Positions 1 to 8,427 of a DNA stretch of 64,000 bases are shown here, piece after piece. The translations under genes and the position numbers were made by a program. The DNA is from an uncultured Nesterenkonia sp. (lineage in GTDB: Bacteria > Actinomycetota > Actinomycetes > Actinomycetales > Micrococcaceae). Location: assembly GCA_946222885.1 (NCBI GenBank), contig CAMIAK010000008.1, forward strand, positions 1-64,000, in the 5' to 3' direction. How positions within the stretch are numbered: position 1 is the first letter of the stretch; each line of letters begins with the position of its first letter. The notes under the pieces are model-generated. The model worked only from the letters and a program-made list of their open reading frames with translations. It did no database searches and was not told the DNA's origin.

Positions 1-104
1 TCTACTCCTCGCCGGATAACCCGCTGCTGTTGCGACGACCCCTAGAAACCGCCGCGCTGATCCGGGGCCGGATGTCCCTGAAGAGGGGACGCCGATCGTA
101 TGTG

Positions 105-1001
105 TCAGCGGGCTGGGGCCTCGCCCGGCTCGGTGCCGACCACGATGGGCAGCCGCACCGCATTGCCCCATTCGGTCCAGGAGCCGTCATAGTTGCGGAC
201 CTTCTCATAGCCCAGCAGGTGCTTCAGCACGAACCAGGTGTGGCTGGAGCGCTCCCCGATGCGGCAGTAGGCGATCGCCTCATCGGCCTCGCCGACGCCG
301 GCCTCCTCCTTGTAGATCGCCTCCAGCTCCTGGCGGGACTTGAAGGTGCCGTCCTCGTTGGCCGCACGCGCCCAGGGCACCGAGGCCGCCGTCGGGATGT
401 GGCCGCCGCGCAGGGCACCCTCCTTGTCCTCGAAGCCGGGAGCGGAGGTCACCTCCCCGGAGTACTCGGCCGGGGAGCGGACGTCCACCAGCGGGTGGGT
501 GCCGATGGCCTCCAGCACGTCCTCGCGGAAGGCGCGCCACGCGGCGTCGTCGCGCTTCTCCGGCACGGGGTACCGGCTGGGAGCGGGCTCGGGGACCTCC
601 GTGGTCAGCTCACGGCCCTCCTCAGCCCACTTCAGCCGGCCGCCGTCGAGCAGCCGCAGATCCTGATGTCCGAACAGGGTGAACACCCACAGGGCGTAGG
701 CCGCCCACCAGTTGGACTTGTCCCCGTAGAAGACCACCGTGGTCTCCGGGGTGATGCCCAGCCGGGAGGCGAACTGCGCGAACTGCTCGGGGCTGATGAA
801 GTCACGGGTCACCGGGTCGTTGAGGTCGGTGTGCCAGTCGATCTTCAGCGCGCCCGGGATGTGCCCGGTCTCGTAGAGGAGGACGTCCTCATTGGACTCC
901 AGCAGCACCACGTTCTCATCGTCCTTGTGTTCGGCGACCCAATCGGTGGAGACCAGGGCCTCGGGGTTGGCGTACTGGGAGAAGTCCTTCTGATCTGACA
1001 T
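105..1001 (-). CDS. Thiosulfate/3-mercaptopyruvate sulfurtransferase (tandem rhodanese)
   Basis: A 298-residue protein with two rhodanese domains. It should move sulfane sulfur from thiosulfate or 3-mercaptopyruvate to a thiophilic acceptor in the cytoplasm. The C-terminal domain carries the active-site loop CRIGERSS with Cys about 246. The N-terminal domain has GDKSNW at the equivalent place and is therefore the usual inactive domain. The length is typical of actinobacterial CysA2/SseA-type enzymes. The ATG at 1001 is chosen because AGAAAGG lies just upstream and the family similarity begins there; the longer open frame has no homologous extension. Which sulfur donor is used cannot be told from sequence. 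Confidence 0.9.
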   Translation of the reverse strand: MSDQKDFSQYANPEALVSTDWVAEHKDDENVVLLESNEDVLLYETGHIPGALKIDWHTDLNDPVTRDFISPEQFAQFASRLGITPETTVVFYGDKSNWWAAYALWVFTLFGHQDLRLLDGGRLKWAEEGRELTTEVPEPAPSRYPVPEKRDDAAWRAFREDVLEAIGTHPLVDVRSPAEYSGEVTSAPGFEDKEGALRGGHIPTAASVPWARAANEDGTFKSRQELEAIYKEEAGVGEADEAIAYCRIGERSSHTWFVLKHLLGYEKVRNYDGSWTEWGNAVRLPIVVGTEPGEAPAR

Positions 1002-1162
1002 GTTCCACACCCTTTCTGGAGTTCCTGGAGCAGGAGGATTCAGCTGTGCTTCCGCCTGCGACTGTACGCCTGATCCGGGCCCGGGAAAACGGTCCGGACA
1101 TGATCCGCAACATTGGCGGCCGCTCCCATGGGAACCGCCCGCCGTCGTCGTGCCTCCGCCCG

Positions 1163-1231
1163 TTGTGTGGGCACTTTCTGGCGTTATGAACGGCTCGGAA
1201 GGCCTGAAAGCACCAGCAAGTGCCCACACAA
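1163..1231. repeat. 69-bp palindromic repeat, copy 1
   Basis: Inverted repeat whose ends are TTGTGTGGGCAC and its complement. It lies downstream of the methionine-synthase homologue and upstream of the rhodanese gene. Three further clear copies in this window are exactly the same length. The left arm reads on through TTTCTGGCGTTATGA, which matches the complement of the right arm of copy 3. There is no T-tract. Likely role: 3'-end processing or termination hairpin, or a mobile palindrome. Confidence 0.85.
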
Positions 1232-1249
1232 CGTGGAGGGAGGGGAGCC

Positions 1250-2476
1250 TCAGCCGAAGAGGCGCTCCGTGGCCAGGGCCGCACCCTGGCCCAGGGACTC
1301 CAGCTTCGCGAAGGCGATGTCCGGGTGGAGCCGTCCGCCGAGGCCGCAGTCGGTGCCCGCCTGGACGTTCTCCTTCCCCACACGCTCGGCGAACCGGGTC
1401 AGCCGCTGGGCCACCAGCTCCGGGTGCTCCACCACATTGGTGGCGTGGGAGACCACCCCGGGGACGATGACCTTGCCCTCGGGCAGCTTCAGGTCGTCCC
1501 AGACGGTGTACTCGTGCTCGTGGCGGACGTTGCCGGCCTCGAAGGTGAAGTACTTCGCGTTCGCCCCCAGGCAGAGGTCGGCGATGTGCCGGAACTCGAT
1601 GTCCGTGGTGTGCGGACCGTGCCAGGAGCCCCAGCAGATGTGCAGGCGGACCAGCTCGGGGTCGATGTCCCGCAGCGCGTAGTTGATCGCCTCGATGCGG
1701 ATCTGGGTGAACCTCCGGTAGTCCTCCACCGAGGGCTCCGGGGTGATCTGGTCCCAGTTCTCGGCCAGCGAGGGGTCGTCCAGCTGCAGGATCAGGCCGG
1801 CGTCGGTGATGGCCTTGTACTCGTGGCGCAGCACGTCGGCCCAGGCCCAGATGTGCTCCTCCTCCGTCTTGTAGTGGGAGTTCGGCACGCGCGCCCCGGA
1901 GCTCGGCGCGATGGAGGTCAGGAACCCCTGCTCCAGGCCTGCGGCCTCCAGGCCCTTCTTCAGGTTGGCGATGTCGGTCTCGATGGCCTCCTGGCCGCGC
2001 CAGGTCAGCTCACCGGTGGTGGCGGGGAACTTGGTGGCCTGGGTACCGGTGTTCAGGCCCTCCGTGTAGAAGTCCCGGAACTTCACCCAGTCGCGCCGGT
2101 TCGGCATGTTGGTGAGCCGGATGTCGCCGGGGGCGGACTCCTGATGGGGCCAGGTGAACAGGTCCTCGCCGGTGACCTCCAGGCCGCCCACGCGCTGGAA
2201 GACATAGGACCACCAGGCGCCGTAGTCCACGGCAGAGGACATGGCCTTGCCGTATTCGCCGTCGCCGGGGAGGGTCACGCCCAGCTCGGCCTGACGCTTG
2301 ACCAGGTCCACCACGGCGTCGGTGAGGAGGCGGTCGAACTCCTCGCTCCTCTTCAGGGTGAAGCCGTCGTCCTCGAGTTCTCGCGCGACGTTCGCGGCGA
2401 TCAGCTCAGGGGTCCGCGGCAGGGATCCGGCGGTGGTGACGAGGATCTGCTCCTCGGGGTTCGGAGACTGCGGCAT
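1250..2476 (-). CDS. Cobalamin-independent methionine synthase II family protein
   Basis: A 408-residue single-domain homologue of the MetE catalytic (C-terminal) barrel, of the YxjG/YxjH type. Visible zinc-ligand motifs are HIC in RLHICWGSW, a downstream Glu in the FEAGN stretch, and the Cys of TDCGLGGR. The family transfers a methyl group to homocysteine, but these short forms lack the folate-binding N-terminal half of MetE, so the methyl donor is uncertain. ATG at 2476 is preferred over GTG at 2482 because AAGGAAG sits about 8 nt upstream of it. Its leader resembles a SAM riboswitch. It is intact, unlike the mesD fragments near 32.3 and 39 kb. Confidence 0.85.
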   Translation of the reverse strand: MPQSPNPEEQILVTTAGSLPRTPELIAANVARELEDDGFTLKRSEEFDRLLTDAVVDLVKRQAELGVTLPGDGEYGKAMSSAVDYGAWWSYVFQRVGGLEVTGEDLFTWPHQESAPGDIRLTNMPNRRDWVKFRDFYTEGLNTGTQATKFPATTGELTWRGQEAIETDIANLKKGLEAAGLEQGFLTSIAPSSGARVPNSHYKTEEEHIWAWADVLRHEYKAITDAGLILQLDDPSLAENWDQITPEPSVEDYRRFTQIRIEAINYALRDIDPELVRLHICWGSWHGPHTTDIEFRHIADLCLGANAKYFTFEAGNVRHEHEYTVWDDLKLPEGKVIVPGVVSHATNVVEHPELVAQRLTRFAERVGKENVQAGTDCGLGGRLHPDIAFAKLESLGQGAALATERLFG

Positions 2477-2560
2477 GCGCACTTCTTCCTTTCACGGTGC
2501 GCGGCGGAGGATCATCCGTGAAGCCCGGCCGGGATGACGCCGACGCCGCTCCAGCTCTCA

Positions 2561-2619
2561 GCCACGGACGGTCCCCGCCGCTCGAGGGAGGGTTCGGTGT
2601 CCGCAGCGGTGCCCGTGAC
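2561..2619 (-). promoter_or_regulatory. Candidate SAM-IV-like riboswitch core in leader of methionine-synthase gene
   Basis: Read on the minus strand, a 7-bp closing helix (GUCACGG at 2619-2613 with CCGUGGC at 2567-2561, one G-U pair) encloses GAACCCUCC and GCGGCGGGG. From memory, actinobacterial SAM-IV riboswitches have GUCAxGAG, GCAACCCUCC and GCGGUGGGG in the same order. The P2 arm is shorter than I recall for that family, so this may be a variant or a chance likeness. A good promoter and a 165-nt leader support a regulated 5' UTR. Confidence 0.38.
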
Positions 2620-2654
2620 AGGCGCGAGGCTTCGCATGCTCGCTGCTGCCTCTG

Positions 2655-2683
2655 AGCTTAGTGAGGCACAGCAGTATGTTCAA
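2655..2683 (-). promoter_or_regulatory. Sigma-70-type promoter for methionine-synthase homologue
   Basis: On the minus strand a -35 TTGAAC (2683-2678) is separated by exactly 17 nt from a -10 TAAGCT (2660-2655). The predicted start near 2648 gives a leader of about 165 nt before the ATG at 2476, long enough to hold the candidate riboswitch. Confidence 0.55.
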
Positions 2684-2727
2684 ACCTTGACGGAGGCGTC
2701 GGGCTGCGCCGCCGCTAGACTGTGCCC

Positions 2728-3216
2728 ATGGCTAAGGAATCAAGCTTCGACATCGTGTCCACTGTGGACAAGCAGGAGGTCTCCAACGCGCTGAACCAGG
2801 CGCAGAAGGAGATCGCGCAGCGCTATGACTTCAAGGGAACCGGCGCGGAGATCGACTTCTCCGGCGAGAAGATCCTCATCAGGGCGAACGCCGAGGAGCG
2901 CGCCAAGGCGGTGCAGGACGTCTTCCACTCCAAGCTGATCAAGCGCGGCATCTCGCTGAAGTCCTTCGACGCCGGCGAGCCCTACGCCTCCGGCAAGGAG
3001 TACCGGATCGAAGGGGCGATCAAGGAGGGCATCGACCAGCCCACCGCCAAGAAGATCACCAAGATCATCCGGGATGAGGGACCCAAGGGCGTCAAGGCCC
3101 AGATCCAGGGCGACGAGCTGCGCGTGACCTCCAAGTCCCGCGATGACCTCCAGGAGGTCATCGCCCTGCTCAAGGACTTCGACGACGCCGCTCTGCAGTT
3201 CATCAACTTCCGCTGA
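2728..3216 (+). CDS. yajQ: YajQ family nucleotide-binding protein (UPF0234)
   Basis: A 162-residue protein beginning MAKESSFDIVSTVD, the conserved start of YajQ proteins; some members bind cyclic di-GMP or RNA. The length matches the family. ATG 2728 is chosen over GTG 2722: a -10 TAGACT at 2716-2721 leaves exactly 6 nt before the ATG, so the message is probably leaderless and the GTG would fall in the spacer. It is transcribed divergently from the methionine-synthase homologue and convergently with the coiled-coil gene. Its molecular role here is unknown. Confidence 0.92.
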   Translation: MAKESSFDIVSTVDKQEVSNALNQAQKEIAQRYDFKGTGAEIDFSGEKILIRANAEERAKAVQDVFHSKLIKRGISLKSFDAGEPYASGKEYRIEGAIKEGIDQPTAKKITKIIRDEGPKGVKAQIQGDELRVTSKSRDDLQEVIALLKDFDDAALQFINFR

Positions 3217-3265
3217 GGTCCGAGCACCTCAGAGCAGCAGAACCCGGGGCTCCGGCGGCCGGTCC

Positions 3266-3532
3266 TCAGGACTGGCTGTCGGAGCCCTTCTGCTCCCGCA
3301 GCTCGCGCAGCACGTCGTCGAAGAAGGAACGGACCTCTTCCCAGCGGAGCCTCGTCTGGGCGAAGTGCTCCTCCAGCCGGTCGATCTCCTCACGCTGCCT
3401 GCGCTGGGCGCGGGCGGCGTCGAGCTCCTGGCGCAGCTCGGCGACGGCGGCCTCGGCCTGCTTCAGCGTCGCCTCGAGCTCAGCCTCCAGCTCGCGGGAC
3501 ATCACCGCGGGGCGCTCGTCCTTCATGGTCAT
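3266..3532 (-). CDS. Small coiled-coil protein, unknown function
   Basis: An 88-residue, highly charged protein with no membrane segment. Residues about 11-75 are almost continuous heptads rich in Glu, Arg, Leu and Ala, indicating a coiled coil. The start codon overlaps the stop of the upstream Na/Pi transporter gene by one base (TGATG), so the two are translationally coupled. A second Met at residue 11 is a possible start. It could be an accessory or regulatory partner of the transporter, but this rests only on coupling. Confidence 0.65.
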   Translation of the reverse strand: MTMKDERPAVMSRELEAELEATLKQAEAAVAELRQELDAARAQRRQREEIDRLEEHFAQTRLRWEEVRSFFDDVLRELREQKGSDSQS

Positions 3533-4776
3533 CAGAAGATGGTGGTGACCGCGATCAGGGCCAGCGGCACCGCCACGAAGACGCCGAGCACCCAGACGGC
3601 CGCATAGATCTTCTTCTCCGCGGCCAGGCCGGCCAGCCAGGTGGCCCCGCGCGGCGGCACCTCCCGCAGGAACGGCAGGCCGTAGATGACCACCACGGCG
3701 AGCACGTTGAAGAGCAGGTGCACATAGGCGGCGGTCAGCGCGATGGTGGCCTCAGGCCCGGTGAAGGCGAAGGCGGAGATCAGCGCGGTCACCGTGGTGC
3801 CGATGTTCGTGCCCAGCGTGTAGGGATAGATCTGCTTCAGGGTGAAGGCCCCGGATCCTGCCAGCGGCACCGCCAGGGCGGTGGAGGTGGAGGAGGACTG
3901 CACCATCACGGTGACAGCGGTCCCGGAGGCGATGCCGGTGATGGGGCTGCGGCCGATGGCGGCGTGCAGGACCTGCTTGGCCCGGCCCACCATCAGCACC
4001 TTGAGCAGCCGGCCGATGAAGTTGATGACCATCAGGATCAGCCCGACGGCGACCAGGATCATCACGATGCCCTGCCACATGCCCGGGATCCAGCTCAGCC
4101 CGGACTCGATGCCCTCGGCCAGCGGCTTGGTCACACCCTTGACCACCGTGCCGATGCCGCCGAAGACGCTGGCCACGATCCCGCCGTCGGTGCCGGAGGT
4201 GACCGAGGCGAGCGAGGTGGAGAGGCGCTCCAGGATGCCGAAGGCCATCTCCAGGGTCAGGAAGATCGCCACGGCGATCAGGTTGAAGAAGTCATGGACC
4301 GTCGCGGCCGCGAAGCCGCGGCGGAAGGCGTCCTTGTCCTTGACCATGCCCAGGCTGACCAGGGTGTTGGTCAGGGTGGTGCCGATGTTCGCACCCATGA
4401 TGATCGGGATGGCCACCGCCAGCGGGAGCCCGCCGGCCACCAGGCCCACGGTGACCGACGTCGTCGTGGAGGAGGACTGGGTCAGGGCGGTGGCGACCAC
4501 GCCGATCATCAGGCCGATGATCGGGTTGGTCGCGAACTCGAAGAGCGTCTCGGCCTGATCGCCGGTGGCGATGCTGAAGCCGGAGCCGATCACGCCGACG
4601 GCGGTGATCAGCACGTACACGGCGGCCACCACGGCCAGCCAGTTGACGATCTGCAGCGTCCGGCCGGTGAGCCCGAACCGTTCGAAGGGACTGGAGAGGT
4701 GCGCAGCCTCATCGGGGACGGTGTGCTCTTCGCGGGACGTGGTCTTCCGCTCATCGGCCAGCGGCGATGTGGTCAT
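3532..4776 (-). CDS. Na+/phosphate cotransporter family protein (NptA/PF02690)
   Basis: About 414 residues with two repeated transport modules, each containing the hallmark Q-S-S-S-T motif (QSSSTTTS in the first half, QSSSTSTA in the second) and paired NIGTT motifs. Roughly nine to ten hydrophobic segments place it in the cytoplasmic membrane. The family imports phosphate with sodium. The ATG at 4776 is preferred to a TTG at 4809, though neither has a strong ribosome site. It lacks the PhoU-like C-terminal domain seen in some bacterial members. It is coupled to the coiled-coil gene downstream and divergent from htpX. Confidence 0.85.
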   Translation of the reverse strand: MTTSPLADERKTTSREEHTVPDEAAHLSSPFERFGLTGRTLQIVNWLAVVAAVYVLITAVGVIGSGFSIATGDQAETLFEFATNPIIGLMIGVVATALTQSSSTTTSVTVGLVAGGLPLAVAIPIIMGANIGTTLTNTLVSLGMVKDKDAFRRGFAAATVHDFFNLIAVAIFLTLEMAFGILERLSTSLASVTSGTDGGIVASVFGGIGTVVKGVTKPLAEGIESGLSWIPGMWQGIVMILVAVGLILMVINFIGRLLKVLMVGRAKQVLHAAIGRSPITGIASGTAVTVMVQSSSTSTALAVPLAGSGAFTLKQIYPYTLGTNIGTTVTALISAFAFTGPEATIALTAAYVHLLFNVLAVVVIYGLPFLREVPPRGATWLAGLAAEKKIYAAVWVLGVFVAVPLALIAVTTIF

Positions 4777-4917
4777 GGCATGAACTGTGGCACCGGAAGG
4801 TGAACGCAAGGTGAACTGTGGGCCGCCGCAGGTTAACGTCTGGCCGGGAAGTCACGCCGATACGATGGTGTTGATCACCATTGAGGTATTGACGCCGATT
4901 CAGCGGAGGTTCCACCC

Positions 4918-5802
4918 ATGCATCACCACCACGGACGGCTGCGCACGGCGGGCCTCCTCGCGTTCCTCTTCGCCCTGCTGCTGGCAGTCGGCGCACTGGT
5001 CGCCTACGGCTCCGGCAACCCGTCCTTCCTGTTCATCTTCGCCGGCATCGGCCTGGTCTCCGTGGCCTACTCCTACTGGAACTCGGACAAGATCGCACTG
5101 CGGGCCATGAAGGCCTATCCGGTCACCCGGGAACAGGCCCCGCAGCTCTACGCCATGGTCGAGGAGCTCGCCCACCGCGCCCAGCAGCCGGTGCCGCGCA
5201 TCTACATCGCCCCCTCCCCGACGCCGAACGCCTTCGCCACCGGCCGCAACCCCGAGAACGGCGTGGTCTGCTACACCGAGGGCATCCTGAACCTGCTCAA
5301 CGAGCGCGAGCTGCGCGGGGTCACCGGCCACGAGCTCATGCACGTCTACAACCGGGACATCCTGATCTCCTCGGTGGCGGCCGCCGTCGCCGGCTTCCTG
5401 ACCACCATCGCGCAGTTCTTCCTGCTCTTCGGCGGCGGGCGCGGCAACCAGCAGGGCGGCAACCCGCTGATGCTCATCGGCTCCATCCTGGCGGTCTTCC
5501 TGATGCCCGTGGCGGCCAGCCTCATCCAGATGGCGATCAGCCGCACCCGTGAGTACGACGCCGACGCCGACGGCTCCCAGCTCACCGGCGACCCGCTGGC
5601 CCTGGCCTCAGCCTTGGACAAGCTGGACCGCGGGATCTCCCGCTATCCGATGAAGGAGGACCCCAAGCACGACGCGCATGCGCACATGATGATCGCCAAC
5701 CCGTTCGGGCCGCGCGCCAAGCAGATGTTCTCCACCCACCCGCCGATGGATCAGCGCATCGCCCGGCTGGAGGAGATGGCGGGACATGGGGGCCGTGGAT
5801 GA
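4918..5802 (+). CDS. htpX: Zinc metalloprotease HtpX
   Basis: A 294-residue M48 membrane protease involved in quality control of membrane proteins. Two N-terminal membrane helices (about 12-30 and 36-53) precede the zinc motif HELMH (His138, Glu139, His142); a third ligand is expected in the REYDADADG stretch. Further hydrophobic segments lie at about 150-200. ATG 4918 has GGAGG 8 nt upstream. The N-terminus MHHHHG is natural here, not a tag. The last codons form the left arm of a long inverted repeat. Confidence 0.93.
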   Translation: MHHHHGRLRTAGLLAFLFALLLAVGALVAYGSGNPSFLFIFAGIGLVSVAYSYWNSDKIALRAMKAYPVTREQAPQLYAMVEELAHRAQQPVPRIYIAPSPTPNAFATGRNPENGVVCYTEGILNLLNERELRGVTGHELMHVYNRDILISSVAAAVAGFLTTIAQFFLLFGGGRGNQQGGNPLMLIGSILAVFLMPVAASLIQMAISRTREYDADADGSQLTGDPLALASALDKLDRGISRYPMKEDPKHDAHAHMMIANPFGPRAKQMFSTHPPMDQRIARLEEMAGHGGRG

Positions 5803-5905
5803 GTGTCCCTCCCCCTTACTTCGCGGGGGCGCCGCGCCGGAGGGCGCGTCGCTGTTAACCCCGCTCAGACAAGGAATCCCCCGGGACACGCATCCACGGC
5901 CCCAT
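5786..5905. repeat. Long interrupted inverted repeat at htpX/fprA convergent junction
   Basis: Arms at 5786-5809 and 5883-5905 are complementary over 23 positions with one bulged G and one mismatch. The 73-nt interior is itself GC-rich and foldable. The left arm covers the end of htpX and the right arm stops 2 nt before the fprA stop codon. Likely a bidirectional terminator or a small palindromic element. Confidence 0.7.
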
Positions 5906-5907
5906 CC

Positions 5908-7329
5908 TCAACTGCGGGAGATGCGGACCATGTCTTCGCGGGGGACGACCTTGATGCGTTCGCGGACGGCGCCGCCGGGCAGCTCGCCGTAGGACCGGCC
6001 CAGGGAGGCCTCATGCTCGTCGAGCTTCAGCCAGCCCTCCCAGGTGGTGTACTCCACGCCGCGGGACTCCAGCAGCTCGATGACCGCCTGCTCGTCCGGG
6101 TCCTCGGCCGAGGGCAGCTGGTGGACGTCCTCCAGCAGGCAGCCGATGGTCTCCAGGGCGTCGCCCTTGGTGTGGCCGATCAGCCCGACCGGGCCGCGCT
6201 TGATCCAGCCGGTCGCGTAGGTGCCGGGGATGTGCTGGCCGGAGTCGTCCAGGACGCGACCGGCCTCATTGACGATGACGCCGCGGCGCTCGTCGAAGGG
6301 CAGCCCCTCGATCTCCGAGCCGAAGTAGCCGATCGCCCGGTAGACGGCCTGGACCTCATAGTCCACGTACTCACCGGTCCCCTTGACGTTTCCGGTGCCG
6401 TCCAGCTCCATGCGCTCGAAGCGGATGCCGCCCACCTTCCCGGTGCCCCGGCCGGCGTCGTCCTGGGCCTCCAGGATCTCCACCGGCTGGTGCAGGAAGT
6501 GCATGTGGAACTTCCGGGACGCCTCCTGCGTCCGCTCCTCCTGCTCCACCAGCCAGTTCGCCAGGGTGTTGACCATGGTCTTGACCTGGTTGTTGGTGCG
6601 GATCTCCTCATCCGAGGCCTCGTCGAACTCGAAGTCCTCCTCATAGAGGACGATGTCGACGTCGCGGCTGTGGGAGAGCTCGCGCAGCTCCAGCGGGGTG
6701 AACTTCACCTGGGCGGGGCCGCGGCGGCCGAAGACGTGCACATCGGTCACCGGGGACTTCTTCAGGCCCTCGTAGACGTTGTCCGGGATCTCGGTCTCCA
6801 GCAGGTCCTCGGCGTGCTTGGAGAGCACCCGGGCGACGTCGAGCGCGACGTTGCCGTTGCCGATGACTGCGACCTTCTCGGCCTCCAGCGGCCACTCGCG
6901 CGGGTAGTCGGGATGACCGTCGTACCAGGAGACGAAGTCGGCGGCCCCGTAGGAGCCCTCGAGCTCCACCCCGGGGATGTCCAGGGCGGCGTCCTTGATC
7001 GCACCGGTGGAGAAGATCACGGCGTCGTAGTGCTTCCGCAGATCCTCCAAGGTGATGTCGGTGCCCACATCCACATTGCCGAGCAGCCGGATGTCACCGC
7101 GGTCCATGACCTTGTGCAGGGCCTTGATGATGCCCTTGATGCGCGGGTGGTCCGGGGCGACCCCGTAGCGGATCAGCCCGAAGGGGGCCGGGTAGCGGTC
7201 GAAGAGATCGATGCTGAACTCGACGTCGTTCTTCTTCTGCGCCTTGGCCAGGATGTCCGAGGCGTAGACGCCGGCGGGGCCGGCTCCCACCACGGCGACT
7301 CGGACGGGACGGTTCTGCGGGTTGGACAC
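5908..7329 (-). CDS. fprA: FAD-dependent ferredoxin--NADP+ reductase (FprA type)
   Basis: A 473-residue adrenodoxin-reductase-like flavoprotein. VAVVGAGPAGVYA at about residue 9 is the FAD-binding GxGxxG fold; VIGNGNVALDVAR about 155-167 is the NADP-binding motif; GWIKRGPVGLIGHTKGDA near the C-terminus is the conserved FAD-contact region. It moves electrons between NADPH and ferredoxin for P450s, iron reduction or similar. The GTG start has AAGGA about 9 nt upstream. The length is within the usual 450-560. Confidence 0.92.
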   Translation of the reverse strand: MSNPQNRPVRVAVVGAGPAGVYASDILAKAQKKNDVEFSIDLFDRYPAPFGLIRYGVAPDHPRIKGIIKALHKVMDRGDIRLLGNVDVGTDITLEDLRKHYDAVIFSTGAIKDAALDIPGVELEGSYGAADFVSWYDGHPDYPREWPLEAEKVAVIGNGNVALDVARVLSKHAEDLLETEIPDNVYEGLKKSPVTDVHVFGRRGPAQVKFTPLELRELSHSRDVDIVLYEEDFEFDEASDEEIRTNNQVKTMVNTLANWLVEQEERTQEASRKFHMHFLHQPVEILEAQDDAGRGTGKVGGIRFERMELDGTGNVKGTGEYVDYEVQAVYRAIGYFGSEIEGLPFDERRGVIVNEAGRVLDDSGQHIPGTYATGWIKRGPVGLIGHTKGDALETIGCLLEDVHQLPSAEDPDEQAVIELLESRGVEYTTWEGWLKLDEHEASLGRSYGELPGGAVRERIKVVPREDMVRISRS

Positions 7330-7434
7330 GGAGGGGATTCCTTCTGTTCGATTACCTCAAGACAGTATGCCGTAAACGGGGCCGCTGGGGAGAACGCTGA
7401 GAGCCCGGGGGATCTTCCCCGATAGACTGCTCCC

Positions 7435-7884
7435 ATGGCTTCAGCGAGCGCAGACACGGACATGTTCCTCGAGAAGTTCAAGGGCCTGGTGCCCAAGCAC
7501 CTCGACGACGAATGGACGCCCGAGGAGGGCTTCACCGGGACGGAGCTGCGCGAGCTGCTGGCGGATTCCGAACTTCCGGCCACCATGCGGCTGCCGCTGG
7601 TGCTCGAGGAGTTCTACCGCGCCGTCGGGAACTGCGAAGAGCTCATGGAGGCCTACCACTTCTTCTTCGACCCCGATGAGCTGGTCATCGAGGACGGATA
7701 CCTGATCTTCCTGGAGGATGAGGAGGAGCGCTGGGTCTGGGGCGTGGACACCTCCGACCTGCAGGTGCCGGACCCGCTGATCCACCGGCGCAACAATGAC
7801 AAGGACGAATGGTCCGAAGAAGGTGCCACCGTCAGCGAGTTCGTCTTCGACCTGCTCGAGTTCTCCTTCGAGGAGGACGAGTGA
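7435..7884 (+). CDS. SMI1/KNR4 (SUKH) family protein
   Basis: A 149-residue acidic protein with SUKH-like features: LPLVLEEFYRAVGN, then FFFDPDELVIEDGYLIFLEDEE, then a WVWGVDTSD strand. SUKH proteins include many toxin-immunity proteins but also housekeeping ones. No polymorphic toxin gene lies nearby. A -10 TAGACT ends exactly 6 nt before the ATG, so the mRNA is probably leaderless. The stop overlaps the GTG start of the HIT gene (GTGA), so the two are cotranslated. Confidence 0.7.
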   Translation: MASASADTDMFLEKFKGLVPKHLDDEWTPEEGFTGTELRELLADSELPATMRLPLVLEEFYRAVGNCEELMEAYHFFFDPDELVIEDGYLIFLEDEEERWVWGVDTSDLQVPDPLIHRRNNDKDEWSEEGATVSEFVFDLLEFSFEEDE

Positions 7885-8381
7885 GGCAGCGTCAGAAGCT
7901 CTGGACCTCGCACGCGCCGGAGGGCTACCGCTGCCCGTTCTGCGGCCTGGCCGACGGCGACGTCTCCGACCCCGGGAACCGCTGCGAGCTCACCGACCTG
8001 GTCCACCAGGACGAGGACCTGCTGGTCTTCATGGCCTGCGACGGCTTCGGCCCCCATGAGGGCCATGCGATGATCGTCCCCGCTCAGCACTATGAGGCGC
8101 TCTACGACCTGCCCGACGATCTGCTCGCGAAGATCAGCATCATGTCCCGGGAGGTGGCGCTGGCCATGAAGCTCGCCTGGAACCCGGAGGGAACCTCGGT
8201 GCGCCAGCACAACGAGCCCGCCGGCAACCAGCACGTCTGGCACTACCACCTGCACGTCTTCCCGCGGTACCGCGACGACATGCTCTACCGGCAGATCCGC
8301 CACCCCGTGGAGCCGGCGGTCCGTGCGCAGAAGGCGCAGGAGCTCAGCGTAGCGCTGGAGCAGGTGCTGGCGGAGCGCTGA
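7881..8381 (+). CDS. HIT family protein (histidine triad nucleotide hydrolase)
   Basis: A 166-residue protein with the histidine triad HVWHYHLHVFPR; the GNQHVWHYHLH context is classic HIT. An N-terminal CPFCG suggests a zinc-binding site, common in actinobacterial members. HIT proteins hydrolyse or transfer nucleotidyl groups on dinucleoside polyphosphates or AMP conjugates. GTG 7881 is chosen because it overlaps the stop codon of the SUKH gene by 4 bp and the family similarity begins shortly after; the longer frame reads antisense-like sequence. Confidence 0.88.
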   Translation: MRQRQKLWTSHAPEGYRCPFCGLADGDVSDPGNRCELTDLVHQDEDLLVFMACDGFGPHEGHAMIVPAQHYEALYDLPDDLLAKISIMSREVALAMKLAWNPEGTSVRQHNEPAGNQHVWHYHLHVFPRYRDDMLYRQIRHPVEPAVRAQKAQELSVALEQVLAER

Positions 8382-8427
8382 GCGCGGCCGAGGTCCCCGG
8401 CAGGGGCGCCGTCGGCCCTGCGGTCAG

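Noticed and set aside
1..104. Reading frame at the left edge (minus strand, 2-208)
   Set aside because: It is Arg/Ser/Pro-rich, overlaps the rhodanese gene and has no recognisable feature. I see nothing definite in the first 104 bases.
2722..2730. GTG 2722 as the start of yajQ
   Set aside because: It lies in the 6-nt spacer between the -10 TAGACT and ATG 2728, and conserved YajQ proteins begin at the ATG.
5803..7425. 540-residue open frame on the plus strand opposite fprA
   Set aside because: It is antisense to a well-recognised flavoprotein gene and is Val/Leu/Gly/Asp-rich as expected of a GC-rich shadow frame. Similar long frames opposite oligopeptidase B, menB, DUF6350 and the symporter were rejected for the same reason.
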